Of a stretch of DNA of 64,000 nucleotides, positions 10,518 through 20,877 are shown one piece after another. The notes beneath the pieces are model-generated. The model did not search any database. It saw only the letters and a list, made by a program, of their open reading frames with translations, and was not told the DNA's origin. The translations under genes were made by a program, and so were the position numbers. Within the stretch, counting starts at the first letter, position 1, and the number at the start of each line of letters is the position of its first letter. The stretch comes from Calonectria ilicicola (Eukaryota; Ascomycota; Sordariomycetes; Hypocreales; Nectriaceae): contig CP085826.1 of the NCBI GenBank assembly GCA_020809705.1, positions 186,001 through 250,000 of the forward strand, given 5' to 3'.

Positions 10518-10927
10518 CGACTGAGGAGGTTGTTGGAATTGTATATTGAGGGCCAAGCTATTTCAGTCGGGCTCAGTCTAAAAACTTGGAGGTCTTGAGA
10601 CATAATTTAGGTGTTTTTAATACAATTATCCCGTTTTGTAATAATTTATGCTTGATATCCCATCGAATCCTTTGCCATTAGCGAACCTGGTCCGGGACTG
10701 CAGCCACATACAAATATGTGAGTGACTCGGAGGTTTGTGGTCCAAGCTTGGATTAACAAAGGGGTCAGCCCCACAAACGCGAATCAGTATTACGACACGA
10801 ATTAACGCGATCGCGTCCACTCCACCCACAATCATAACTACAACCACAGCCATAACCACAACGCAATTAAATTACACATAATCGCCAACCACCCTTGACC
10901 TGGACACGAACCGCCCCGCTCAACACA

Positions 10928-11608
10928 ATGCCTGTACAGAGGACCCCGAAACGAAAGAATAGCCAGCCCGGCCCCACCAAACGAAAGACCAAGAAAACCT
11001 GGTTACAAAGAGAGAAGGAAGAGCTAGTGGCATCCGAAATCAGTTCCGTGAAAAAACTCAAGGCAGACATTGTGTCGCTTACAACTTCAAAGTCGAAGGG
11101 CATTGGCTCGCGCCTGCTGGTCTCGCCTGACACATCCGTCTTGTATCAACTGCGATCCGTTGATCACTTCGAGAATTGCTACAGGAAAAAATTCTTCCCG
11201 ACAATGTATGTTGAGTTTACTGGATTGAACACCTCACCCCACTTAACGGGCAATACAGTGTATGGACACATGTACTTGGAATGGGATGTCTGTTCTAGCT
11301 TCATGCATTTCAAACCCCCGAAAAGAGCAAGCCGGGATTGGTATAAATTAAAGTCGCAGGAAGGACTGCCCCCGGTTGAGGTTCAATTCATCACCCAAGA
11401 CCACCTTGTCCTCAGAGTCACACGCAAGTCCATCAACAAAGCTCTTGGCATTGGGGCAAAAGGGCCCGACTACTATGAATACGTTGGCTTCGTTGGTCCT
11501 GGATATGGAGATTTATATCTAGGCCTAGAAGAAGACTCGGATGAAGGCGGCCAAGAATTGAAAACTGAAGAAGAGGACAGCTCTGACGAGGACAAAACAC
11601 CCTATTAA
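10928..11608 (+). CDS. Tandem pair copy 2: unknown basic/acidic protein, possibly C-terminally truncated
   Basis: 226 residues from the ATG at 10928 (MPVQRTPKRK), the position equivalent to the copy 1 start. Basic N-terminus (KRKNSQPGPTKRKTKK) reminiscent of a nuclear localisation signal, a central globular part (IVSLTTSKSKGIGSRLLV, PKRASRDWYKLKSQ, VQFITQDHLVLRVTRKSIN), and an acidic tail (EEDSSDEDK). After the TAA at 11606-11608 the same frame stays open to 11698 and encodes KGDIRSYFQ, which matches KEDIRLYFQ in copy 1. The stop therefore looks secondary. KxDIRxYF resembles a degenerate PCNA-interacting peptide, but that is speculative. No family recognised; no introns needed. Confidence 0.6.
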   Translation: MPVQRTPKRKNSQPGPTKRKTKKTWLQREKEELVASEISSVKKLKADIVSLTTSKSKGIGSRLLVSPDTSVLYQLRSVDHFENCYRKKFFPTMYVEFTGLNTSPHLTGNTVYGHMYLEWDVCSSFMHFKPPKRASRDWYKLKSQEGLPPVEVQFITQDHLVLRVTRKSINKALGIGAKGPDYYEYVGFVGPGYGDLYLGLEEDSDEGGQELKTEEEDSSDEDKTPY

Positions 11609-11999
11609 AGGGACAAGGGAGACATTCGCTCCTACTTTCAGCTTGTTACCAACAAAAACCAGGCCAATAAAACAAACAATCACGGCGACCATTGGTAGAC
11701 TACCACATCCCCAAATATTTCAGCCGAATTCAGCCTCAAACTTTGTCAAATAGGTATAACGAGGGGAATTTACATGTCACATTGCACTACCCCCGGTGCC
11801 AAGTGTTGAGCCCCTTCTGGGGACTTAGCGGATGAAGCAAGACGGTGATATGTGGCCAACGAAACCACTATCATGAATGGCTATCATTGATGCCATAGTT
11901 CACAGCACTTTGCTGGAACCAACTTCCCCAATGGCAAAGGTCTTCGCATATTCTGGGGCTTGGTAATATAATGCTATCTAGTAATAATTCAATGCATAA
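11609..11999. other. Intergenic between convergent genes
   Basis: The first 90 bp is the former coding tail of copy 2; the rest shows no gene-like sequence. Confidence 0.5.
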
Positions 12000-13508
12000 T
12001 TATTCTATTAAATCCTTTGCCAACTCTTTCTTAATGACTGCCCAGGTTCGAGACGCCAGATATGCTGTCAGCCAGTAGTTTCCATCCGAGTCCTTGCCGT
12101 TTATAGATACTGCATTTATAGATACTGCATTTCTCCAAAATCTACTGGGATTGAACAAGACTGAATGCTGATAGCTTGCGATACTCGAAGGGTTGCTACT
12201 TACAGAGCCATGGCCTTGACGCAAAACTGCTGGCCCAAATTCAGCACTCTGAATGATTCCGGCCTTACTTCTATCAGTTATATTAACCGAAACTGCATCT
12301 GGTAGACCAAATAATATTCTGTGGTTTTTTCCATTATCCCATAGCTGGCGTGCCACTTGCAAGAGCTTTAATACCATCTGCGGTTGAATATGGTGTGACA
12401 GATAATGTCGGTTGGTGAGTGCAATTTTGCCAAGCGACTGTGACAGAAGTTCGACGCTAAGCGGTGTAGATGAGGTGGCCACCATATTTTGCACATAAAC
12501 ACCCCCTTGGGCATCAGAAATTTGTGGGAGTCTTGAGCGAATATCAACAACGCTATTAGCCGTGATCGGGCGTGGCTTTGATAACGATGCCGCTACCATC
12601 TTGCTTATCCAGGCAACAAGCACATCGCCCTCGCTCACCCAGTACTTTTCATCATTTTCTAAGCCGCCTGAAATATCTAGCATTGCTTGGTGATGTAACT
12701 TTTTGACCAATTTCGCACTAAGAAAAATGGTATGATTTTCCATGGACTGACCAAAGAGAATATCCCATAACTGGTACACAACAAATTTGACAAAGCTAAA
12801 GCCTTGGAGGATGCCCAACTTGAAGTTTTATTGCACCTTCCCTTCGGGGGAGGACTCAGCTATGTTGTATACAACATCCTCATTGACACCGAGCAGGCGA
12901 GGAACCTCGTCTTTGCGGCCACTCAACACCATGGACCATGCTCGAAATAATTCCCGCAAACCCGATGCATCGGTAAGAACGTGGGGCCAGGTGATTGATA
13001 CCAGTGTAGCGTCTTCGAAAGAGACAATGTGGAGAGATAACATTGGAATGTCATTGTTTAGAAAATCAGCAAGCGTTGTCGGTGAGTCTGGTGGAATGGC
13101 CAAGGCGCTGAAATCCGCAGGACCTTGCTGAATGCAAGAGAAATCAGCGCTCTTAGGAAACTTCTTGCCTATGCCATGCTCGCTCATCTTTAGGTCGAAC
13201 ACTTGATGTGAGTAACCCACAGGGGGCCTGTCCTTACTAAAAGCCCAAGGAACATGAATCTCCATTTTCCGACCCACACCAGGCTTCAATCGCCCGCCGA
13301 GTTTTCTCCAGTCGCCATGATTGAGTAGTTCGCAAAGAGCACCATGAAGTTTGTCAGCGTCCAACACATCATCGAAGCGGAGTGTCCATGATAGAACGAG
13401 AGATTTCATAATACGCTCATTATCGATGAAATGGGTTGGATAAACTGTATCATCTGCATGCGGAGGTTGCGCCTCCTGAGGGCGTGACAGAAATTGGAAA
13501 AAGCCCAT
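12000..13508 (-). pseudogene. BAHD-type O-acyltransferase interrupted by an in-frame stop
   Basis: One frame of 503 codons from 13508 to 12000 is broken by a TAA at 12830-12828 (minus-strand context GTGCAA-TAA-AACTTC). Before it lies the N-terminal domain with catalytic H176-x3-D180 in TWPHVLTDASG; after it the sequence continues without frame change (LGILQGFSFVKF…, MENHTIFLSAKLVKKL), as in fungal trichothecene-3-O-acetyltransferase-like proteins. The second part reaches the DAVSVNITDRSKAGI and FGPAVLRQGHG region. A 15-bp tandem duplication at 12100-12129 repeats AVSIN near the C-terminus. Such enzymes transfer acyl groups from CoA to hydroxyls, often on secondary metabolites. As it stands only the first 226 residues could be made, so it is probably inactive; the stop could come from CAA by C-to-T change. 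Confidence 0.78.
12100..12129. repeat. 15-bp perfect tandem duplication within acyltransferase
   Basis: TTTATAGATACTGCA occurs twice in a row (12100-12114, 12115-12129). It is in frame and repeats the residues AVSIN in the acyltransferase C-terminal domain. Confidence 0.9.
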
Positions 13509-14483
13509 GCGGATCGAGATGAAGAAGTTGAAGATTTCTTGGCTTATGAGTTGCTATGTTGCTCTTTTCAAACTGACTTTATATCGCTAGGGAATTAAAT
13601 ATTTTAAAAACAAAATAGCGTGAAAGAAAAAATTCGTGATAGCAGCTCCCCAAACCCGACGTAGATCCGAAAAGAAAATAACAAAAGTGAATTCAATCTA
13701 CACTTCTAAACCCTGACAAAACGCAAGCCTACCAAACCACTCTAGGAAGCCAGACCTCTAGGTCAGCAATCAGACGAGGAACTAATGGATGGAGGATTTA
13801 AGGAGGATTGATTAATTGCCAGCTTTAGTTAGCGTAATTGCAGGCTTGAAGTTATACAGGGATATCCATCATCGAATTTATATGGGACAATTAGGATCCG
13901 TAGATCATTTTGATAAACCCACATTCCAACGCTGAGAAAACTGGAGCCAAGAAAAGGGGGATTGTGGTCCACGTAACACTATGATCCAGGCGTATTAGCC
14001 TTTGCCTTTTACCTACTACGGAACCTTGGGTGAGAACTTTACCGACTCTCCCATGACGCATTGCGTCGGATGTTGATCTCGCGAATAATTCTCCGATATG
14101 TGGCAGGGGCGGTCCCTTTTGGACTAGTTAATCGCCGAGGGATACCGGCTATGAGCCAGATGGGTACGTAGCAATAGGAGTGGTCCCTTCCTCTAAAAAA
14201 AAAAAAAGACGAAGACAAAGGTAATGTGTATTAATGTGCCAATGGCATAGGCCCACCAAGAAGGACACCGCCGCGTCTCAAATTCTTAAGCCTCAATCGC
14301 CGCTGATCACACCCGCGTCTCGGAATGCTCTGACAATGAAAATCAGCGCGTCGTCAAGAATTTTGTATTTTATGAGCAGATTAGGTATGTATGGGTGCAT
14401 GCAAATCAGTGCAGGTATAACTTCGAATATATTCTTCTTCAATTCATGACTCATAAAATCATATCTGTTAAATTTCCTCTTTT
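13509..14483. other. Intergenic, 975 bp
   Basis: Promoter side of the acyltransferase and 3' side of the rhodopsin-domain gene. Contains an A13 run near 14196. No gene-like reading frame. Confidence 0.5.
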
Positions 14484-15904
14484 TTAATCATTTTTATTCC
14501 CCTCTGGCAGTTGAATCTTTATTGACGTCAAAGCATTCCCACTCTTCACCTCCTCTACTTCTATCTTCAATTCATCTTGAACATGTATTCCAGGTGTATC
14601 CTGGTTCTCTGCTGATCGTGAGCTACTCGCTTGACTCGAAATGACAGTTCGGCTGCCATCTAGCGCCTCATCAAAATCTGACGTGCTCGGTAAGCCGCGC
14701 TCGAGATCTTCAAATTGGTGTGTAGAGCTCGACTCATCCCCTTCTCTCTTTCTTGTTACTGGGATAGTTCTCAATCTCATATTCGATGGCTGGAAGGACT
14801 GGCCGACGGATTGGCCTTTGATGTAGGAAGTAAGCAAAGACCGGGCCCACGAAGGAAGTATCTTGCGAAAGACTGGTTTGAGTAGAGGAAAGCATGCTAG
14901 GGAAAAAAAAAGATTTAGTAATTGGACGCTCAATTATAAACCTCAGGAAATCATTTGCGTTGCGTACCAGAAACAATGGCGATGTTGATTTCAACTGAGC
15001 CCCACATGAAATTCAAGGCAACGTCATGAGACATCTGTGTCGTTTTGGTATTGTAGCGAACAGATTCCACAATGACAAATATGGATGCAAGACACACACT
15101 CGATCATTTAGTTGGATGCACGTCACTTGATGGACTGGATACTCACATGGAACCGACAATAAAGAGACTGATAATGGCAAGCTTCTCGCCAACTGGTCTG
15201 TGAAGCTTGCTCAGCTCGATGATTGGTAGAGTTAGAATGATGATATCCATGACAAAGTGCGTCAAGACAGTGCCGAAAAAGAACTGGGCATCATTTATTG
15301 CACATGTAGCATTTTTGATTGATTTATCCCAGTATGCCTTGATAGGGATGCAGTGGAAGATGACCATGAAGGTCCGCAAGATGAGCCAGATGGTCGAGAT
15401 CCCAAACATGATCTGAATGGGGATTCGAATCTTAGTAAGCCTGAAAAATCGCCAATAAAGCGATAGAATGGCAAACTTTGATGACGCAATCGAGAAAGCA
15501 TAGCAAAATTGGCTACAATACATGAGGAGTCTTGAATGCAGAAGCATGTTCTCTCGATACGCTTCGGGAAGCGATAGGTCAATGAATTGACCGAGCCCCC
15601 AGTCATTGGTCCCTGAATATTTGTTAATATCTATCAAAAGCTAACAAGGGCTCTAGGGTGTATTCTACATGTCATTAGGATACTATTATAGCCACTCGCG
15701 AACACCTTGGGCACTCGTTAGATTCGCATCTTAGCCTGCAGGCAATAGCGTCATGCTTACAAAGGCAGACACGCAGAACCAATCCTCATACGACCACTTC
15801 CGCTTTATCATGCGCCAAGCAACGACCCGAAGAGTAAGGGCCGTCAGGGCAGCGGCCCAAGTGATGGAGACTGCGGCATAGACATTGGTTTGGAGCCCAG
15901 CCAT
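14484..15904 (-). CDS. Fungal rhodopsin-domain integral membrane protein
   Basis: Five exons: 15904-15761, 15705-15669, 15630-15147, 15098-14968 and 14896-14484, total 402 residues, all in frame. Exon 1 begins MAGLQTNVYAAVSITW. The core matches the fungal rhodopsin-like domain of PTH11/SAT-type membrane proteins: GLGQFIDLSLPEAY, FAILSLYWRFF, IFHCIPIKAYWDKS, ACINDAQFFFG-like loop, and MSHDVALNFMWGSVEINIAIVSACFP in the last helix. About seven hydrophobic helices are followed by a 130-residue Ser/Glu-rich cytoplasmic tail. The 38-bp second intron is unusually short, so the second exon is the least certain part. The role is unknown; the fold is not proof of a light or peptide receptor. Confidence 0.85.
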
Positions 15905-17944
15905 GGTGGAGACTGCGAGCTCATGAGGTTGCAGTCATGAAGGGACCGGCGGATCCGAGAATGGACTCTTTCCAGAAGAACCGGCAGGTCGTGTGCACAA
16001 ATGACTAAAAGTCTTCAGGGAAAGTCAGCGGGGCGAGAGCGGGGTGGGGAGGAGTAGCATTTAAAGGGCGAGGCTGTCATGGCATTTGTGTGGGAGGGCG
16101 ACACGGAGCTGCCCAGTTTGACAAAAAGTAAAAAAATCTGCACATCAGGCTCTGGCGGAGTACCTTATCAGTTGAACCGGGTATCGACAAGGCGGAGCGG
16201 CCATGAAGCTGCGAGATGAGATGGGGGGTGGCAATACAAGGCTGCGTAACGACAAGCCCAATTGCCAAGAGCCCGTTTATCAGGTGATGGCCTTGATCCA
16301 AGTCACAAATTGCAACCTCGAGTCTAGATGTAGCGTCTCCGTGTCGCAGCATTGGGAAGCAGAGGGGACACCTAACTAGCTGGCCACCACCATGTCGAAC
16401 CGATGACAGGCGATACGTGCAGTGGCAGTGAGTGGGACGGGTCTAGATCCTGGCGAGGACTAATCAAAACAGGACAGTGTCTGCCATGTGTCCACCATGT
16501 GTCCCCCAGCTAAATTCTGGCATTGAAACCTGTACAATTGGCAATTTGCACAATCCCAATTCCACGTTGGGGGCCGCAGGCAACGAGTTATGCAGCCCCG
16601 GAAGCCAGGGCCGCGTGATGCCTATCTTCAGCTCAGCTGCACCGATGCGTCATTTAGCAGCCGGCTTTTCAAGTCGGGCAACGATGTGGGCGTAAACCGG
16701 CGCCTCGCGTAGCCCTAGAGGTGGCTTGTGTGGTGACACAATTGGTGAGCCCTTCGACAGCGGTAAGCCACTTGGTCGCCTTAGGTCGCCTTGGGCCACA
16801 TCCCCGCCTTTCCCGGGCGGACGCTGACAGGAGTGTCACCCAATCCCGGTGGTCTGAGGCGCCGATCTTCTCCCAGTCTCTCGGTTGCGACCCAGACGCG
16901 AACTTGTTACCCGCCATATCGGGACAGGCGCGGTTGGGGTCCAGCTCCTCAATCAATAGTCGAGAGAATTAAGAGCAGATTTGATGAGACAATGTCTTAA
17001 ACAATGTTGCATTGGGACATGCCTCAAAGACTAAATACTGTCACTAGCCGTGTGCTATTGCGGAGTTTCTTTTTGCCCAATGTTATCGCGATAATCTCTG
17101 TTTCTTGAGGCTGTCAGCACCGGGGAACAGCCTCTGAACTTCGCCTTATTATTAATGGGCCTGCTTTCTGTTGGACAGCGGTGAGAGGCGGAGTCAGGGC
17201 AAAGTGCAGAACAGTGTGAAGAAGCCAAAGCCATCTTTAATCAGCTCGTAGCCACAACGCAATCAGCTCAGTCACAATTATTACTATCATTATTATTTTA
17301 GCTCAATTAAAACGAGAGTACAGACAAGGCGTCTGGATCACAAGCCTCACTCACGTCATGGGCGTCAAGCCATCAGGGTCTGAGACCAACCTGTATCCAT
17401 GTTTGGTTTAGCGTGCCGGATATTAATCCGAATGGCCTCTCTTCCTTAGTCAGCAGACACTGCGTTCTGCTTGAGGTCATCAAAAAGGAACATCCAAGTT
17501 GAGAGCGAAGATGAATAGCTCAAGAACATTTGAACCAGATAGCTAATGCACTCTAATGAATCAAACTGTTTAGCTTGGTGCAGTTAGAATTAGGGTTCCG
17601 TTTAGGTTCGTTTGGATTGAGTTGATCATGGCGCTAACGGGGTGGCAAGCCAAAGACGTTCTTTTGATTCAGCCTCAACATCACTGATAAAAGCTATCAA
17701 CGATGCGCGGTTAGTGCGAGACATACTTGTCAAGGTCTTGGAAGCTAGTAAAGTAAAGGCATATCACATTGCACGCACAAGTCGTTTCATATCACAAAAA
17801 TGTATAACAAAGGATGTTGCAACATTTATTCATTTCCTATCGTGAACCACTTTAGCTTTGTCCAACTATGTAGCATCACATATCCCTTATTCCGTGTAAC
17901 AATCACAATTCTTGATGCCGCTAAAAACCCAAATTGTTTCCGGT
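15905..17944. other. Gene-poor stretch, 2.0 kb
   Basis: Short open frames only, none with domain-like composition. A small tandem GGTCGCCTTA/G repeat lies near 16777-16796. I could not identify a transposon, RNA gene or pseudogene. Confidence 0.5.
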
Positions 17945-18241
17945 TTAATGACGAGGGCCAGGACCGCCGTGGTGGCCATGAGGTCCAGGGCCACCATGCT
18001 CGTTGGGAGGAGGGCCCTGGTGGTGCTGAGGACCATCATGACGAGGACCATCATGACGGGGAGGCTCGGGGTTGTCGTGTCGCGGGGGACCATCGTGGTG
18101 AGATCGCTCATGAGGAGGGCCGTCATGGCGGGGAGGCTCGTCATGGCGAGGGCCTTCGTGATGCTGAGGTCCAGGGCCAGAAGGGCCTCCATGGTGGGGA
18201 CCTCCGTGGTGAGGTCCTCCGTGTCCAAATGGTCCAGACAT
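17945..18241 (-). CDS. Small His/Gly/Pro-rich repeat protein
   Basis: 98 residues from the ATG at 18241 (MSGPFGHGGPHHGG) to the stop at 17945. It consists almost wholly of His, Gly, Pro, Asp and Arg in imperfect repeats such as RHDGPP, HHGGP and EGPRHDEPP. There is no signal peptide or hydrophobic segment. Upstream in-frame Met (18337) would add 32 residues, but the composition changes sharply at 18241, which I prefer. Such His-rich tracts can bind divalent metals and are disordered. The repetitive DNA also gives open frames on the other strand, so coding status needs transcript support; the regular repeat in this frame and a clear start argue for a real gene. Confidence 0.5.
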   Translation of the reverse strand: MSGPFGHGGPHHGGPHHGGPSGPGPQHHEGPRHDEPPRHDGPPHERSHHDGPPRHDNPEPPRHDGPRHDGPQHHQGPPPNEHGGPGPHGHHGGPGPRH

Positions 18242-20877
18242 TTTGAAGTATGGGTTTAAATGAAGAGTTGATTGATTGAATGGGTTTCGTTGATTGGAAC
18301 TGTTGTTTGCTTGTCTTTGTTCAGAAGCAATGAGCAAATGTTGGGAAGAATTGTCCAGTCTTTTAATACAGCATCATGGCCGCGCTATTACAATCCCAGC
18401 CACGCTGTCCGCGTTTTGGACCATGTCAGTCTGGTACAACGCCCAGACTGTTGCTGGATATATCGGCACTTATTGCGTATGGCGCCAAGCAAATGTGGGC
18501 AGGGAGTCAAAAGCTGATTGGATCAGACGTAGATCGCGCCTACCGCCGCCCCAGAATACAAATGAAGCACGAGCCACTATCGTCATCCGACCTTTTTCCT
18601 TACGCGGCCTCCGTGTCATAATGGGACAATACGCGGTCTCCATTGGATCGGAACTTCTTAGTGATTGTTCCTGATGACGAAGAGTATGAGGTCTTGATTC
18701 TTTTGGAACAGCAGTCCCATTGCCAAGCCCGGCAAGTGGGAGAGTGCAACCGGTCGTGCGGCATTGATTCCGCTTGCCAAAGTGCGAGTTGAAGCGGTGA
18801 AAGACCGATCAATATACAGGGAAACGGGATAACCCAGACGGGTTGTGGACGATTAACCCGGAGCTTGAAATGTCAGATCAATTGTCGTTGTCGTGACCGT
18901 TTCCGCCTTGCGAGAAGTTCAGCATCTGCTCTACTCTGACCTCTAGCGGGATTCCGCCAACGTTGGACGCTTTTTGTCATTTCCAAATTGGGATGGTTAT
19001 TTGAGCCGTCGGCGAGGTAATTGAAGACGGTCTCTAGTGAAGAGACTGAAATGAGGGTCTACGTCATGACCAGCCCGAGTGGCAATCCGGTAAATAGAGT
19101 TGAAATGATGATTAAGTTTAATCTGTAAGCCCTAGGTAAGTGAGGTTGCTTTTGAGAATTAGCTCAATGCTACAAAACATTACGAGGTTAAGAAGGAAAA
19201 AAAAAACAGACGATGTTTCCCAACTCGGGGAGGTATCTAACAGCTATCCGAATATCATTTTTTGCAAATGATGCTAATTTTAGAAGTACAAATAGGGCAT
19301 TTGAGGTCCCAACACCGTGGGTACGAAGTTAAGAGAATGTTGGGCGATGTATTAGGATATAGTAAATATCACCAAGTAACCAATATACACCATGATTTAG
19401 CCAAGGCATCAGACAAAGTGATTGCAGGACGAATGCAAGTCATTGGATTCCCATGTGGGTTATGGTGTAGGGTAAGATGCCACGGTTGGTGTCCTGACTT
19501 GGCACTAGGCAGTTTGTGGCAAGGTGCCAAAGTAGCCTTCTGGGGTGAGAATATCGGCATTTGCCGCGGAGAACGAAACACACATATGTCACTGTGAAAT
19601 TCTTAGACGCTCAACGGGCCGTCGCTTCTAGCTATGATTGGCACTGTGATATACTATTGGCGTGTGCTGTCAGTAATTGCCGGATCAGAGCTGCCGTGTG
19701 GCGTCGACTATGGCCTCAGCTTGTCCGCCACAATGCCTCAAAACGGCCTCATGGTGCCGGGTTTGAATCAACGTGTAAGCATGACCACTAGATTAAACTT
19801 TCACCCAACAATTATAGAAAGCTTATGGTGGCCTATTCACATGTCGCTGCCATCTGGGATGCCAAGTTGATTCGTTACTTGTGCAGGGGTCAGAGTGAGT
19901 TCAAGAGTGGCACCAAAGCGATCAATTCGAGAATGACGTTGAAAATGGTACACAGGTCGCAGGGTTAGCCTATTAAATACCAAGTTTCATTTGTGCCAGG
20001 TCAAGACGAAACCATATATACACATGTACTAACCTCAGCGGACCAAACTGTTCGGGTCGGTCCGGACCCCACGCCAGCGCCTGGTAGGGGAATTTACAGT
20101 GCCTGGGGCATTCGAAGCCTGGTTAATTCCAAGATGCTGTGTAAATTTAAGCCACTCTTTTGACTCTTGGCAGGATTTCGTGCATGGGATGCAAGTAATT
20201 GCCACATGCCCACACGGTGCTATCATCCCTACCAATACGATATAGCCAATCACAATCCATATTTTGGTATACGTTTGTTACAGTCGAATTGGAAGACCAT
20301 CGTATAGTTTTAGCGTATTTGTTCAAGATCCCCTCGGGGACCTACTGACCAAATATGTCGGGTCGGATACGGTCGCGCTATGCCGAACTATCGATTCCAC
20401 AGCGCTGAGTGGCTACAGTTTGGTCTGACCGTGAACATTCAATGCTAGCCTAATGTAGTATTGTTTTTCCATTTTCTGGCTTTAGCCTCGGAATTTAGAG
20501 TGTTACCCTAGCATTTGACCTACTTAAATAGTTTTGTCTCAAGTGTCAACAATGAAGTATAGGCTCCCATTTGCGCCGAGCACTGAGACACTGCGGCTGG
20601 CTGAAAGGAGGAGCGTAGTAAGCGGCCACGCCACAGCGCTTCATCGCTCATTCAAATTCACTATTACTCAGCCACGGCTTAGACATAGGTTGTTCCCAGG
20701 GAAGTTCCGGGCGACCTCTTTGAGGACCAGTCAAGTCCCTGGTGTCTTGACTGAGATGAATATATATATATCATTTTGGCTCCTTGGTCAGGCCAAGTAG
20801 GAGAAGACAGCCACTCGCAGCTAAACAAACCTCAATTGTTAACCTCGCAAATTATCTGCCTTTGAATTTCACCCATC
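18242..20877. other. Gene-poor stretch, 2.6 kb
   Basis: No convincing gene. Open frames up to 126 codons exist but look random. A TATATATATAT tract at 20761-20771 is 107 bp before the start of the next gene and is a plausible TATA region. Confidence 0.5.

Larger units (their letters stand above)
9555..11700 (+). repeat. Diverged tandem duplication of an unrecognised gene and its promoter
   Basis: Two head-to-tail copies of about 1.1 kb. Similarity starts upstream of the genes at a shared GTGGTCCAAGCT (near 9560 and 10740), includes the CTCAACA..ACACAATGCC start context, the coding sequence, and continues past the present stops to a shared AAGGRAGACATTCG segment. Protein identity is only moderate, so the duplication is old. 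Confidence 0.8.

Noticed and set aside
12828..12830. RIP as the cause of the acyltransferase stop
   Set aside because: One possible C-to-T change is not the dense pattern RIP leaves, and the gene is not an obvious repeat.
17912..18259. Plus-strand frames across the His/Gly/Pro repeat
   Set aside because: Composition is an artefact of the repeat; only the minus frame shows regular residue repeats and a natural start.
18300..20300. Degraded transposon in the gene-poor stretch
   Set aside because: No terminal repeats or recognisable transposase/reverse-transcriptase motifs could be seen.
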